Source of the DNA: Symsagittifera roscoffensis
Taxonomy: Eukaryota > Xenacoelomorpha > Acoela > Convolutidae
NCBI RefSeq assembly: GCF_963678635.1
Contig: NC_087071.1
Coordinates: forward strand, 7,765,624-7,829,623
Length of the DNA stretch: 64,000 nt
Reading direction: 5' to 3'
Part shown: positions 23,668 to 34,207 of the stretch, piece by piece
How the letters are laid out: each line of letters opens with the position of its first letter
Numbering within the stretch: the stretch's first letter is position 1
The notes under the pieces: model-generated
The model's database searches: none
What the model saw: only the letters and a program-made list of their open reading frames with translations
Told to the model about the DNA's origin: nothing
Position numbers and translations under genes: made by a program

Positions 23668-23880
23668 CTACGGACTCTTTCCAGAGATGCTGAACCAAGA
23701 GTTTGTTTGCGTGGAAGCCAGTTTCTGCATAGAACCTAAATATTGACGTTTTTCCTTTTTGCGCAACAGACTTTTTTTTGCAATACTAGGCAACTTTTCC
23801 GCTCGTTTCCCTTGCAAGTTGTGACGAACAGCGCAATTAAATTGGTTGAAAACTTCGCCAGTAGATGTAATAACATTCAA
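23668..23880 (-). pseudogene. Polinton gene X, copy C
   Basis: About 70 residues: STGEVFNQFN, then RHNL, KSLLRKKEKRQYLGSMQKLASTQTNSW. It aligns with the plus-strand frame at 33468-33785 (SIGEVFNQLNLAVEHNF, RLLRKKKISRHYLSSAQMLASTQT). Conservation between two diverged copies suggests a real Polinton protein: small, basic, no known motif. Both copies sit on the same side of pPolB and on its coding strand. I cannot assign a function. Confidence 0.5.
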
Positions 23881-24579
23881 TTAAGATCTGTACCTGTACA
23901 GAGTGAAAACTAATTTGAATTGTGAAAGAAAATTTTTCCTTCCGTTGTAAAATTTGATTGAATGATGAACCATTCAGAAGTAAGTAGAAATTACAAATTT
24001 CCAAAGAACAGTAGAAACTGTAATCAGAGATTATTCTTGGGTTTCTATAAATTTTGAGAAAATTCACTGGGAATGGAAAAACAATTTCTACAGTAATCTG
24101 AATAAAAGCTGGTAAGGGCTTGACAAACAGCCGCAGTCATCTGTAACAATGATTTTTGCTTAGAGCTATGGATTTTTATAAGAGCACTAACACCTACACA
24201 ATTTTCATTGAGGAAATTTTATACAAAAAATCCATATTTTGTACTACCTCCAGAACTCCTCCAGAACTCTTGACAGCTCATTGATTAATATTTTTTGTAA
24301 ATAGTTATAATTTGTCATTTATTTCATCTTTTTTTCATTAACGTATTGTCATTCCTTTTAATTGTAAGAATAGGTGAGTAGTTCAGGGTAAATTACACCA
24401 AATGATTAAAAATAATTAAAACGCAAATTAAATTAGCCATACAACGTTTGTACCCAATTTAAGTTTTTTTTGTTTACATGTTACAGAAAAAACAAGCACA
24501 AGAAACTGTTTTCAGAAGAATTTCAAATAGTTGCAGTTTTCCAGAACCGTAGTTGGTTGGGCAATACAAGTTTTTTCGT
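23881..24579. other. Spacer remnants, no gene
   Basis: 23881-24239 shows nothing recognisable. 24240-24430 is a short diverged copy of the spacer end (compare 23270-23440). 24431-24579 shows nothing recognisable. Confidence 0.45.
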
Positions 24580-26740
24580 TGCTTGCTGTTCAATTAATCC
24601 AGTAATGAGAAGCTTCTGAGAATTGTCATACTAATTATCTACAGGGTTGCTATTCTTCAATTTACTGTAAAAATTGTTAACCGACGGTAGCTGTTATTCG
24701 TCAAGCTTGTAATGAGTATCAAACTACTAGTATGGAAAATATTCTTTCATCTCACTAGCTTTGTAAGCTTTGAGAAAAGAGTCGAAAATAGTAGCTCTAC
24801 CCGAAATCTTCATAATGCTCAGAAACTGAACGTCTCCAATTTTGAAGGAAAAAAGTTATTTGAATTCTTGATAATTTTAGGTTCATTTTATTTTTCGATG
24901 ATTAGCTAGGAAATGTGATAGGTTATAGTGAGGTTCATTTCATACCGACCACTGTTGAATCGAAGTACTGGTAGAGAATTGGTGTATCTTTCTAGATGTT
25001 GCCTTGAATCAATCAACTGATTTTACTGAATTCTGAGATAGTGAGTTGATGCGTCTGTTTCTTGCTCATCCGCGACTTATTCGTTGTCGTTTTCTCTTGT
25101 TTTACTTTTTTGGAGTTGCCTCGTTCATTAAGGATGCTGAAAAAAATTTGTAGTCGCTTTCTGATGCTGTTTTCAATCTCCAGAAATATTGATCGCAACT
25201 CCGCTTTATTCTTTTTAGCCAACATTTCCTAGTTTGCCACGAATTCTCTAAGGAGGGATAGTGGGTCTTTGTCACACAAATGTATGGGATTGTCAAGGAA
25301 ACTGGATGAGGAGTTTGACACTGATATCTACTCAGGCTTCCCGACTCAAGTTATTGTTTCTGTCCTTTATATTTCTTCGTTTGGTACGTAAAATGATTCA
25401 CCGTCAAAAACAGCGAAGATTTGAACGGTGTTTGTTTTTTGTTTTCACTCAATTTTGAACCCATCCATTTTTTGAATAACGTCTTGCGTATTGTATAAAC
25501 ATTTTTGGGGTAAATGTTTTTAATTCTATCTTTGCATCGTTGAGGAAGCCTGTTGAAATTTGCGATAGATTGAAAGTTGTTTTGCAAGTCGGGTTTCCGA
25601 AGCATTTGAAGAAGTTGTCGATATTATTAACCTAAAAAACATATTTGTTGTATTGTAGTGGTTTCATTGTATTCTCGTCTTTGCCGATACTTCTACGACT
25701 AACTTCCCTACGAAGTCTCTATCTTTAACGTCGATATCGTAGATAAAGATGTTTTCCTCTACTACATCTTCAACTGGCAGTTGGTCCATCAAAACTCCTT
25801 GGAACTGTTTCGGATCACAACCAAATTTTTCAGGAAACCATTAAAGTTATAGAAGATGGATGTTTCAAGATTGTTTGTCTCATGCAAATGAACTTCAAGT
25901 GCACGAAACAAACACAAATTGTCATTGTATGGTTATTTCGTGTGCGCATCCGAAACCAAACAAATAACATGATTGATCCACACAAGTGATTCGGGAATCA
26001 CTGATTCGGGACATCCCATGGGTGAGTTTTTAACTAAGGCGGCAAACATAGTTACAATTGTGATCAACTTGAATCGCTATTTTGTGTTTTGTTTCACCTG
26101 TGTACGAATTCCAATGATATCTTGCGTATTGTCTTTGTTCTGTATAGTCGTCAAGTAGTACAAAGTAGCTTAAACTTATCAAAGAAGGTGTCATTTTCAT
26201 GAGCGTAGAAATAACGATATTCACCGGTTTCTATGAATCGTAACAAAAATCCCAATGCAACATTGATTTTTGCTGCGCAAAAAAAGTTTTTTGAAGACTT
26301 TTACCCCGTTTTTCATCAAATAGATTAAGGTCTAGTATTGAAAATTGAAAATTGAATACTTTGTAGCGTCCATTTTCTATCTTAGTAACCGTTAAGAAGT
26401 GTTGACAGGCATTCAACTCATCACTTTTCGTTTTCCAAGATTTTTTTTCAAATCAGCAACAGACAGAATAACTCGTTTTGCTCGATTTTAACCCATAATC
26501 TTTTCTGCGATGTTGGTGAAGTGAATTATAGCTTGGGAACTCTTTCTTAGACCGTATACACGTTTTTAACTATGGGGTTGGCTTTACGTGCCTTTTGCTT
26601 GTATGAAATTCATTTCTTGCTGGTTGTAAGTACAATAATTACTTTCCGGACAAAAAACTCCTCGCATCCATTGGTTCTCCTGCATTGGCTCTCCGGTACT
26701 CTTTACAACAGTCCTCAATTTTCACTTTGTCATTCGCATC
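24580..26740 (-). pseudogene. Polinton pPolB fragment, copy D
   Basis: The most decayed copy. Matches by DNA and protein to copy C are recognisable at 24580-24720 (compare 20276-20430), at 25225-25013 (RLQIFFSILNERGNSKK), and at an exonuclease motif I reading FDGES (about 25400). Further matches are at 25600-25780 (zinc-finger block; VVEDVVEENIFIYDIDVKD-like wording at 25690-25780, broken), 26224-26030, and at 26416-26231 (MNACQHFLTVTKIENGRYKVFNFQ). This last block is shared with copy E at 37120-37190. Palm motifs are absent. Confidence 0.65.
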
Positions 26741-27200
26741 TGAAAACAAGTCGGAGATTTAGCATGAACCAAAACTTAAAAAAAGTACACAGTATCTTCA
26801 AAATTGGGAGATTTGAAAAGTCTAGAATATTCTTCTTCATGATTTTTACTTGCTTCGATTTGGTGGAAATGAGTAAAAAAATTTTTCAAGTATTTATACA
26901 AAGTATAGATCGATTATTTTTTAGCATGAAAAAAATCGGAATAAAACAAAATAATATGCTGTTGTGTAAAATCAACCAATCAGATTTAAGTAATGTTTTA
27001 GTAACATCAATTGTTGGAGATCAAATAATCAGAGTCCAGCATTTCCTAAAAGTGAACTGTTCAAATTTTCAAAAACCTGAATCATTGTTTAAAAAGTCTA
27101 TCAAGAAAGATTTGTTTTTCTCGAGTTACTTCACAAAAAAAATTGATTTTCTTGTCGACCAATTAGATGTTAGTAGTGGGGGGGTGACCCCCAATTCTTA
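26741..27200. repeat. Upstream spacer, copy D (truncated)
   Basis: Spacer homology (AGGGAGATTTGAAA, CAACCAATCAGA, CTCGAGTTACTTCACAA) runs to about 27150. It ends in a G-run/C-run hairpin (GGGGGGGTGACCCCC at 27179-27195) just before the Polinton terminus at 27260. Copy D therefore seems to be interrupted by the next element. Confidence 0.6.
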
Positions 27201-27259
27201 AGATAGGGAATAGAGCATCCGGTCTCCCAGCTATGCATTAACCTTGGGTATAGAGTCTA

Positions 27260-28008
27260 CAATGTATTAGGATAGGGAATACCAATGGTAAGGTTTCATG
27301 GTTTGTGTGATGGTAAGATAATGGTTAGAAAAATGGTATTTTTTAGTTTTTGTGTGGAAAGCTTTAGTTTTTCCGCAAAATCTTGGCGCGCGTTTTCTAA
27401 CTGGTTAGTTGCGTGTAGACTGTGGAATGAAGGCCTTTCAATTAGGTTTTTGGTACATGGGAAGTCAATATTAAGAGTTTGAGCTAAAATTGAGTTTTTT
27501 TCTAAAAAAAAATTCAAAACACAATAAGTTTTGTTAAAGTTTGACAAATTAATTGCTATATCACTTTTTGAAACAGTGCTCTATCTACCTGAAACTGTTC
27601 TGGAACCTCCTGAAACTTCGAAAAAAATTGAATTTTTTGAGAGGAAAAAACTAAATTACAAAGAAATTATATGAATCACTGCATCGCATAGTAAATTTAC
27701 TGCCATAATTTTCATAATTTACTGCCATTTTTTACATAAAATTACTTATAAAATTCAAAACATGCACATCATGAATTTTATTAGACTTGAAAATTCAAAA
27801 CATGCCCATCATGAAATTTAGTAGATTTAAAAAAAGAAATGCTGAAAAAAACTGCATAAAATCCACACAAATTATCATTTTTTTGTAGCTTTCGAGGAAC
27901 CATTCGCCAATTTTTTTTTGTTAGAAAGAAACAAGCTGTTCTTTTTCGACCCAAAGAATCAGCAAGGTAGTAGGTTTTGTCCAATCGAGCTATCATGATC
28001 CAGTGCTC
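27260..28008. repeat. Left inverted arm of the Polinton
   Basis: Inverted match to 39614-40282. The arm contains not only terminal DNA (AAGGTTTCATGGTTTGTGTGATGGTAAGA) but also the C-terminal coding part of the protease. Indels make the arms slightly different in length (about 749 and 669 bp). Confidence 0.8.
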
Positions 28009-28153
28009 CCCTCTATCATTGATTGGAGCTGAGTTAACAATTGCAAAAGACCATTTTGTTAGTTGAGGTACTTCATCAGAGAGTAAGATCCCATGTAATT
28101 GAACCTGAGCTCAGGAATTCTTTCAATATTTGCAGAAGTGAAAAATTATCCAT
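27781..28153 (-). pseudogene. Adenain-like cysteine protease of Polinton
   Basis: Polinton maturation protease, related to adenovirus protease; it would process capsid precursors. Minus-strand reading shows AIVNSAPINDRGEHWIMIAR, with the catalytic His in EHW, followed by LDKTYYLADSLGR (Asp/Asn position). Then KNDNLCGFYAVF contains the nucleophile Cys. The family-typical order His, Asp, Cys is preserved. A likely start ATG is at 28153 (MDNFSLLQILK), with a frame change near 28110. The C-terminal half lies inside the inverted arm, so a second fragment exists at 39614-39810. Confidence 0.75.
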
Positions 28154-28449
28154 CTTTGCAATTGTTAGCTGATTATCATCTAAAACAAAGAAAAAGATAG
28201 TTTGATACTGTAATTTAGGTTGAAAAATTTAAAGTTATTGACTTACGCGCATTTAGGTATTGAATGAACAAAATCCCATACACAAAACTTGTGAACTGGA
28301 CAAAGGTTATTGAACACTAGTTTACATTCTAGGTTGAAGAATTTTCTTGGGTTTTCATTAAACAGCATTCATTATCTACTTTTTCTGGAGATTTAGGTCT
28401 GAAAAAAAGTAGATAGTACAGAAACATAAACAAAGTTACCACATTTTGA
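28154..28449. other. Spacer between protease and capsid genes
   Basis: No clear conserved frame. The frame covering 28329-28450 continues past the recognisable capsid homology and is probably read-through noncoding sequence. Confidence 0.4.
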
Positions 28450-29745
28450 TAGGAACCTGAAAACTCAAAAAAACTGAACATTCTAGCGACTGTTCTAAAG
28501 TTGTCAATTTGAACATTTAATAGTCCTTCTCTCAAAACTACCAATTCCGTTACTTGCTCCAAGGGAAACTGGAAAAACATTTGTAAGCTCAAGTTTTCTC
28601 CACAAAGTTCTGAATAATGCAACTGTTCAGCTGCAACCTGTAGTAAAGTCAAGTCAAAACTAGAATATAATGATTTTGAAATCTATCAAAGAAAAAGCTG
28701 GGAAATCTTCGTTAAGTTTTATTGCTTTCATTGTTGTAAAATAAGGACGACAATGAGAAGTTGTATCTAATGAAACAATTGCTCTTCCACCCCGAAAATT
28801 TCTAAGTTCTCCTAAATGAAATTGCTGATAGCTGAAAAAGTTTTCATGACAAGAACCTGCAACACCTGAATTTGTATTCATTGCAACAGCAATTCTTCTT
28901 ATTGGAGCGTTATTGAATATTTTTCTTGTATGAATTGGTTTTGACGAGATGGAATGATAAAAGTTCTTGCTATAGTTTCCATGTAATTGTACTGAGCAGG
29001 TTATCTTTCCAGATTCCCTTGCAAGTATTGATGATTAGGTTCAGCAAGTAAAATTCTTCCAATAAACAGCGAAAAATCAACAATTTTCAGAGTGACAATT
29101 GGATCATCAGATAGCATGTAAGAATTAGGTCTAGCCCGAATTACTTTAATTTGAACTTTGGTATTTGGTAGCATCACTTATCGGCAAGTAAACAAGTTAA
29201 TGGCAAGCCTCCCATAGAGCGAAAAATATATCCCTGTTCCTAAGGAATTTGCACGATCAGTGAACGGATGCATATCAAATGTATCAGGAAATTCTTCCAA
29301 ACTGTATCCATGACAAGCAAGTATTCCTTTATTACTCACTTCTGAAGAGTTGAAGTCGTCCGCTATTTCTGCCTTATGAGGATACATTCCATTAGCGTTA
29401 TAAACCATTGTATTGTTTAAAAAAAGTTCTTAATTGGGGAATAGTGAAAGTAATAGGTTGTTTACATAAGTTAAGTAAATTTGTGGTTCCTCAACTGAAT
29501 CTTCCTCTAATTTTGCTTTAAGTTCTGCTTTTTTTGAATGCATCAAACAATCTTCCTTTGAAGAATTGAAGCTTCAAACTAAGATGGGTATCACGCATAT
29601 CCAAGTAGAGGTTATGATCCATTTCAAATTCAACTTCAATAATGCTTTCATCCAGAGAAGTGCTGGGGAAGACTTTTGTGTGTAAGATGACATAATTGTT
29701 TCCAAAACTGCGAATTTAGCAAAAATCTCCAATGAAGAATTTCTA
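28450..29745 (-). pseudogene. Major capsid protein of Polinton (F54H12.2-like)
   Basis: Read right to left: FPSTSLDESIIEVEFEMDHN and DMRDTHLSLKLQF (about 29560-29680); MVYNANGMYPHKAEIADDF, ILACHGYSLEEFPDTFDMHPF, SLYGRLAINLFTC (29408-29178); LPNTKVQIKVIRARPNSYML (about 29100-29165). Then MNTNSGVAGSCHENFFSYQQFH and GGRAIVSLDTTSHCRPY (28881-28740), and AAEQLHYSELCGENLSLQMFFQFPLEQV (28630-28550). These are the conserved blocks of the protein long annotated in invertebrates as F54H12.2-like, now understood as the double-jelly-roll capsid protein of Polintons. A stop at 29178 and frame changes near 28930 and 28655 break it. Confidence 0.8.
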
Positions 29746-29767
29746 AAGCTCCGTACCGAAAATTACT

Positions 29768-30260
29768 TTGGTTTACACTCAATATTTATTGTCAAAAATG
29801 TCTTTGCGAGGCGACAGTTTCCGATCTACTTTTTCGAGAAGTGGATCTGGTTCTACCAGTTCTACGCTTGTAATTCTTTTTTCCACCTCCCATTTGTTTC
29901 CAAGATGTTTTTTTTCCAGGACTTTTGCAAATTTTTTGAGCTTTTTATGTCCACTAACAACTTCCCCAATCTATGGAGCAGCAATTCCAAACAAATCTGC
30001 TCTAATTCTTTCCGCAGCAGGGACTATATAATTTTAATAAAGGAGATTGCAGTTCTTACATGAGTTTGTGCGAGAGCTCCAAAATCTCATCCACGTTGTC
30101 TTGTATGTCCTCGAAAAATGGGGAAGTCTGCTAAGTTTTGAGCAAGCACTTCGTATGAAGCTTAAATCAAAAATGCTTATTGGAAACCTTGCGGAACAAG
30201 AGAACAACTTGGGTAATTCCTACCGACACAAAAGGTTTGTTTTTCTAGTTCTATCTTGAT
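29768..30260 (-). pseudogene. Basic Polinton virion-like protein
   Basis: The minus strand reads IVPAAERIRADLFGIAAP, then a stop, then GEVVSGHKKLKKFAKVLEKKHLGNKWEVEK (30030-29800), with an upstream Gly/Arg-rich part (about 30090-30250) split between frames. A hydrophobic block followed by a Lys-rich tail, located between capsid and ATPase genes, is a recurring feature of invertebrate Polintons. The role is presumed structural (minor virion or core protein) from position and composition only. The plus-strand open frames over the same bases are shadows. Confidence 0.55.
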
Positions 30261-30429
30261 ACTATGCAAAGAATGTTTCAACTGTTTTTTAAACTGTAAA
30301 TTTGTAAAGGATTGATAATTCATGTACTGTTCTGTAGAAAGTATAATCTGAATTCTTCACTTGGGAAAATGTTTGAGATATAAGGAAAGTAGAGACAAAT
30401 TTCGTTTCTGTTCCTACGTGTAGATAAAA

Positions 30430-31110
30430 TTTTAATGGAACACTGAACCTCTGTTTGGGCAATATCTAAGCGAATCAAGTGTTTTTGGAGTTAAATCAAT
30501 GAGTAAATGGCCATAAGGAGTAGATGTTGCATCTTGATACCACTCTATGAATTGTGATCCTATACCTAGTTGTTGACTTAGTGTATTGATTTGCAAAACA
30601 TCTCTCGGTGACTTGAACAAGATTTTATTTGTATTTGTAACTCAACATCTCTTCCCAATTTGCTTTGATGAAACAAGTTAAGCTTAATATATTTTGTTTT
30701 CAGTCCCCTGTGTCTTTCAGCAGTAGCAGATTTTACAAACTGCTTAGAAGCTTAAGTTTCTTCACAAGAGTCAGCAAAGATTAACAGGTATTTTGTTTTA
30801 ATACTGGGAAGGTTTTCAATCAGTTCAAAGTCAACTCCTTGGATAAATTTAGGGTTTTTTCTTTGCATTTGTCCATAAAGAGGTGGTTGAAAATGTTGAT
30901 AAAAAGAAAATTTTTTGGCAAGTTTTGGTTGAAGTGCACCAAGTTTTAACCAATCAAAAAAAGATGCGTTTTTCCAGATGCACTCGGTCCAACTAGCGAA
31001 ATAAAAACTTGTTCTTTGGTAGAATTTTTATTTGATAGCTTTGATGAAGGTAAATTATAATCGACTATACTTGATGAAATTGTCACCCAAACTGTTATTT
31101 CTTCACATGC
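30430..31110 (-). pseudogene. Packaging ATPase of Polinton
   Basis: FtsK/HerA-type ATPase that would drive DNA into the capsid. Walker A reads VFISLVGPSASGKTHLF at about 30965-31015 on the minus strand. The C-terminal block FKSPRDVLQINTLSQQLG, QFIEWYQDATSTPYGHLLIDLTPKTLDSLRYC (30620-30450) is a signature of this family. Between them, 30650-30950 carries ELIENLPSIKTKYLLIFADSCEE-like wording in broken frames (Walker B region). At least three frame changes. It lies upstream of the capsid genes on the same strand, as in other Polintons. Confidence 0.75.
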
Positions 31111-31975
31111 AGTGGATTACATTATTCGAACGATTGCGCAAGCTAGTATTAAAATTATGACAAAAGATTGGCATCTCGGATTGAACAATTGGATTTACAA
31201 AATTGATAATGGTTAACACTTAAATTCCAAAAACACATTAATACAAATTTGCTTAGGTTATTTACAATTTATTGAAAAAACATCGAGTCCATGTTCCGTA
31301 TGCAAAAGCTTTTCTTTCTGCACAATGAAGAGTATTTGCATGACGAATTGGTTAGTTGCTACACCTTCAATTACATTCTTCATCTTTGAAAACCTAATTC
31401 AGAACTTTTGGGCATGCGTAGGCATCCAAGTTTGTAAATTTTGTTTGTAAATTTTGTAAATTTTGACAGAATTTTACATTCTTCATAACCTTTTGCGAAA
31501 AACTCCGTTTCTGGAGCTTTTAATTTTTAAAATAGTTTATCATGCTCAGTATTTTTTCATGAAAACTGCTCCAATTGATTCCATGAACATGCTTCGTACA
31601 GCAAGCAGACGACTGAGATAAAGTTTAGGACTTTTTAGAAGGAAGAAAGGATTATCCCACAGTTTGTTCATTTTTATAAACTCCTATATTTTTCACTATT
31701 TTAATTCCGAAACACTCGAAATCCAAAACATCTATACTCATGATGTTAACTGTTTTTGCTGAAATTTTTGATTAAATTAACGGTTGAAGCAAAAGTTTTT
31801 TTATATAAACAGAAGAACAATCCACTCACGTGACCAGTAAAACAATTTTTGAATTTGCAAAAAAGTGATACATGCAGAATTTTTGTATCCAATTAGATTC
31901 CCAAGAGGAACTTTTTTCCATTAATGTAAAATTCATGTTTAGGTCCAAAACAATACTGGTACAAAAAATAAATTT
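31111..31975. other. No assignable gene
   Basis: A 40-residue plus-strand frame at about 31100-31215 (VDYIIRTIAQASIKIM, KDWHLGLNNWIYKID) looks protein-like but is too short to judge. The rest is AT-rich with no recognised motif. Confidence 0.35.
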
Positions 31976-32185
31976 TTAGTTTTGTATTTGATGAAGAGTC
32001 ATGCTTAATTGAATCAAAACTTCTGAACGTTCAATTAAATCAGTGAATGTTTTTGTGAATGTTTCTACATAAGTCATAAATGAGGGGATAAAATTAATCA
32101 GTTTATCATACTCTTCTTTTTCCAACTGAAGTTTTTGATTGTTTTTCCAAAAGTTTTCTTTTCTTCGATATTCTATAAGATCCAT
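31976..32185 (-). CDS. Small hydrophilic ORF in Polinton
   Basis: A 69-codon minus-strand ORF that may begin at the ATG read MDLIEYRRKENFWKNNQKLQ. It is predicted helical and charged (LQLEKEEYDKLINFIP, FTKTFTDLIERSEVLIQLS) and could form a short coiled coil. It sits on the strand of the morphogenesis genes, upstream of the ATPase. Not recognised; it may be a small Polinton accessory protein or chance. Confidence 0.35.
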   Translation of the reverse strand: MDLIEYRRKENFWKNNQKLQLEKEEYDKLINFIPSFMTYVETFTKTFTDLIERSEVLIQLSMTLHQIQN

Positions 32186-32503
32186 TTTAAAAAAAAAAAA
32201 ATCTGAACAATAACTTAGAAATTTTTACAACTTCCATTATGCGAAGTCCACTCAAACTGAGAAAATTGTAATTCTGTATCCAAATCTTGCAATTTTTTGT
32301 AAGTTTTGAGTTTCCAAAACTGTTAGTGAAAATTTGTGGGACTTTTCATGTAAGACGATATGAAAAAACCCAATTTATTTTCAGGCTTTAAAACAAAATT
32401 TCTGGAAAAACCATACTGCTCAGCTGAAAGAAATATTAAAAAAAGATTCAAGAAGATGAATATTTGAATAATATGACTATAATAATATCTTTCAACAAAA
32501 TTA

Positions 32504-32895
32504 TTGAACATTACAGTTATCAACAAACATAAAAACTTCCAAGACTTGGGCGAGTTCTTCGATTTTGTTCAAAGTATAGTTGACATAGGCATCTTGCTTC
32601 AAGACTTTGTTCTCCTTTGCAGTGAAGAGTCAAATCTAAAAGAAGGTTGGTTTGTTCACACTGTACTTCCTGAATGTTGCTATGTCATATACCGCATGAC
32701 AGTTTGCAAATTCCTGCTCCATGGTTGAGTCTTTGTCAGAATAAGATTCCAATAGACGAATGAGTCCAAGGTTTTCAGCATCCTGAATAACAGTATTCTG
32801 TATTCCTGATATCCTTTCTCCTTCTTTTTCACCAAAATAAACTTGCTGGGTTTTTTCGACTTGTCCTTATTCATTTTTCTTTAGCAACTGGAAGC
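32504..32895 (-). pseudogene. Unassigned Polinton protein remnant
   Basis: On the minus strand two frames join by homology-like continuity: KKPSKFILVKKKE (32874), then GERISGIQNTVIQDAENLGLIRLLESYSDKDSTMEQEF, FRKYSVNKPTF, two stops, and LKQDAYVNYTLNKIEELAQVLEVFMF (to 32504). The composition is that of a real soluble helical protein, not AT-rich noise. No motif recognised. A frame change near 32830 and the two stops show it is broken. Confidence 0.4.
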
Positions 32896-33248
32896 AAGAC
32901 TCAAAGTAAATTTTCCCGTTGTGGGGTTTTTGACACCAAGCAACTCTCCCAATTCTTTTTTTGATTTTTAGCAAGAATCTACCTTATTAGGAAATACATC
33001 TTTTAAGGAATTTTTTTTATTTTACACGCAGAGCCAACTGATCATTAGTTATTAACTGAAAAAAATGTTAACTGGAAAAAGATAGATAGGAATTGTAGAC
33101 GAATCACTGTAAATTCCAAAAAAGCTTTTATTACCTTATATGGAATTATGAGTAGGTGATGATCCAAATATGGACCTTGCTTAGGTGCTAGAATTACTAA
33201 ATAAGCAATTCAAAGTAGGTTAAAATTTTTCAACCAATAATTGGTGAC

Positions 33249-33399
33249 GGCATCTGCTAAGTGTCAAGCGTATCGCACTTTTTATCCGGACTACAATGCA
33301 GAATATCTTCTTATCTCTGTCTCAGAAAAAATTTATGAAAAATTCATTGTCAACCAAAACTACTGTGTATCTAACCAATCAACATTCTGCAAAGATTAG
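33249..33399 (+). pseudogene. Unassigned short coding remnant
   Basis: An open stretch of about 49 residues without a start: KCQAYRTFYPDYNAEYLLIS, VSEKIYEKFIVNQNYCV. Protein-like composition just upstream of gene X on the same strand; possibly the end of another Polinton gene. Not recognised. Confidence 0.3.
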
Positions 33400-33467
33400 A
33401 TGAATATCATTTCACTCACCAAATTGTTGACTGTATATATACTTTATACAAATACAGATTTTGTTCC

Positions 33468-33785
33468 AATATTATTTCATCAATAGGTGAAGTTTTCAAT
33501 CAATTGAATCTTGCAGTTGAACACAACTTCAAAAGTATAATACCGGAAAAATTACACCGTGTTGGAACAAAACGCCTGCTGCGAAAAAAAAAAATCAGTA
33601 GACATTATCTCAGTTCTGCTCAGATGCTTGCGTCCACTCAGACTCTTGGATCAAATTTTTTGGAAAATATCCGAAAAGTTCAAAACTTAAAGTTTGAGAC
33701 TAATTTAATGAAAGTTGTTGCTTGTTCCATTGATGGTTATGTTACTGTAAATAGTGAACCTATCAATTTTTCTATTAAAAATTGA
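33468..33785 (+). CDS. Polinton gene X, copy E
   Basis: A frame of about 106 residues: ISSIGEVFNQLNLAVEHNF, IPEKLHRVGTKRLLRKKKISRHYL, SSAQMLASTQTLGSNFLENI, ending NSEPINFSIKN. It matches the minus-strand frame at 23668-23880 in order and sequence over its first ~60 residues. The Met that starts copy C (MNVITSTGE) corresponds to an Ile codon here, so the start is lost or lies elsewhere. Basic (RLLRKKK), no zinc or enzymatic motif. It is on the same strand as pPolB and upstream of it. Function unknown. Confidence 0.5.
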   Translation, partial: NIISSIGEVFNQLNLAVEHNFKSIIPEKLHRVGTKRLLRKKKISRHYLSSAQMLASTQTLGSNFLENIRKVQNLKFETNLMKVVACSIDGYVTVNSEPINFSIKN

Positions 33786-33867
33786 ATATTTGTTTATAAA
33801 AATCTTGTCAAAATTGATTTTATTTAAAATCAAAAGTTTTTTCAACGAATAAATTTGTAATTTTCAA

Positions 33868-34150
33868 CACGTGTGCGAAAACGGACTCAGACTTTTTTTT
33901 CGCAAGATGCAAATTTTGATTTGATTTTTTCAACAAGTTTGCAAAAAATTAATTAAGCTTTTTTACAAGATTCAAAATTTGTTTTGGTTTTTTGAACAAG
34001 TGTGGAAAAACTGTCATGAACTTTTGTGTTAGATGCAAGTTTTCGTGGTTTTTTAGGAAACAAATGCAAAATCTTTCTTCTTTGATGCAAAAAATTCAGA
34101 TGCAAAAAACTCAAAAATTTGTTGTAAAAACTTGTTAAATACTTGCGGAA
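33868..34150. repeat. Degenerate ~63-bp tandem repeat
   Basis: Three or more loose copies of a unit with the pattern (AACAAGTGTG-GAAAA...CTTTT-CAAGATGCAAATTTT-GTTTGGTTTTTTGAACAAG), at about 33868, 33930 and 33995, fading afterwards. It lies directly inside the terminus-like motif at 34188, as subterminal repeats do in many DNA transposons. Confidence 0.55.
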
Positions 34151-34187
34151 AATTTTTCATTAATGATTAATTTGAGTACTCTTCCCT

Positions 34188-34207
34188 ATCTTAATACAAT
34201 GTTTTTC
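34188..34207. repeat. Internal Polinton-terminus-like motif
   Basis: TTCCCTATCTTAATACAATG is the inverse of CAATGTATTAGGATAGGGAA at 27260 with two mismatches, and resembles the right terminus at 40282. It falls in the middle of the 27260-40282 element, between gene X and the pPolB upstream region. A shorter related motif, TTAAGATAGGGAATA, is at 27197. Confidence 0.6.

Noticed and set aside
29768-30259. Plus-strand ORFs of 87 and 70 residues
   Set aside because: They overlap the minus-strand Polinton basic protein, whose frame has family-like sequence; the plus frames are Ser/Phe-rich antisense.
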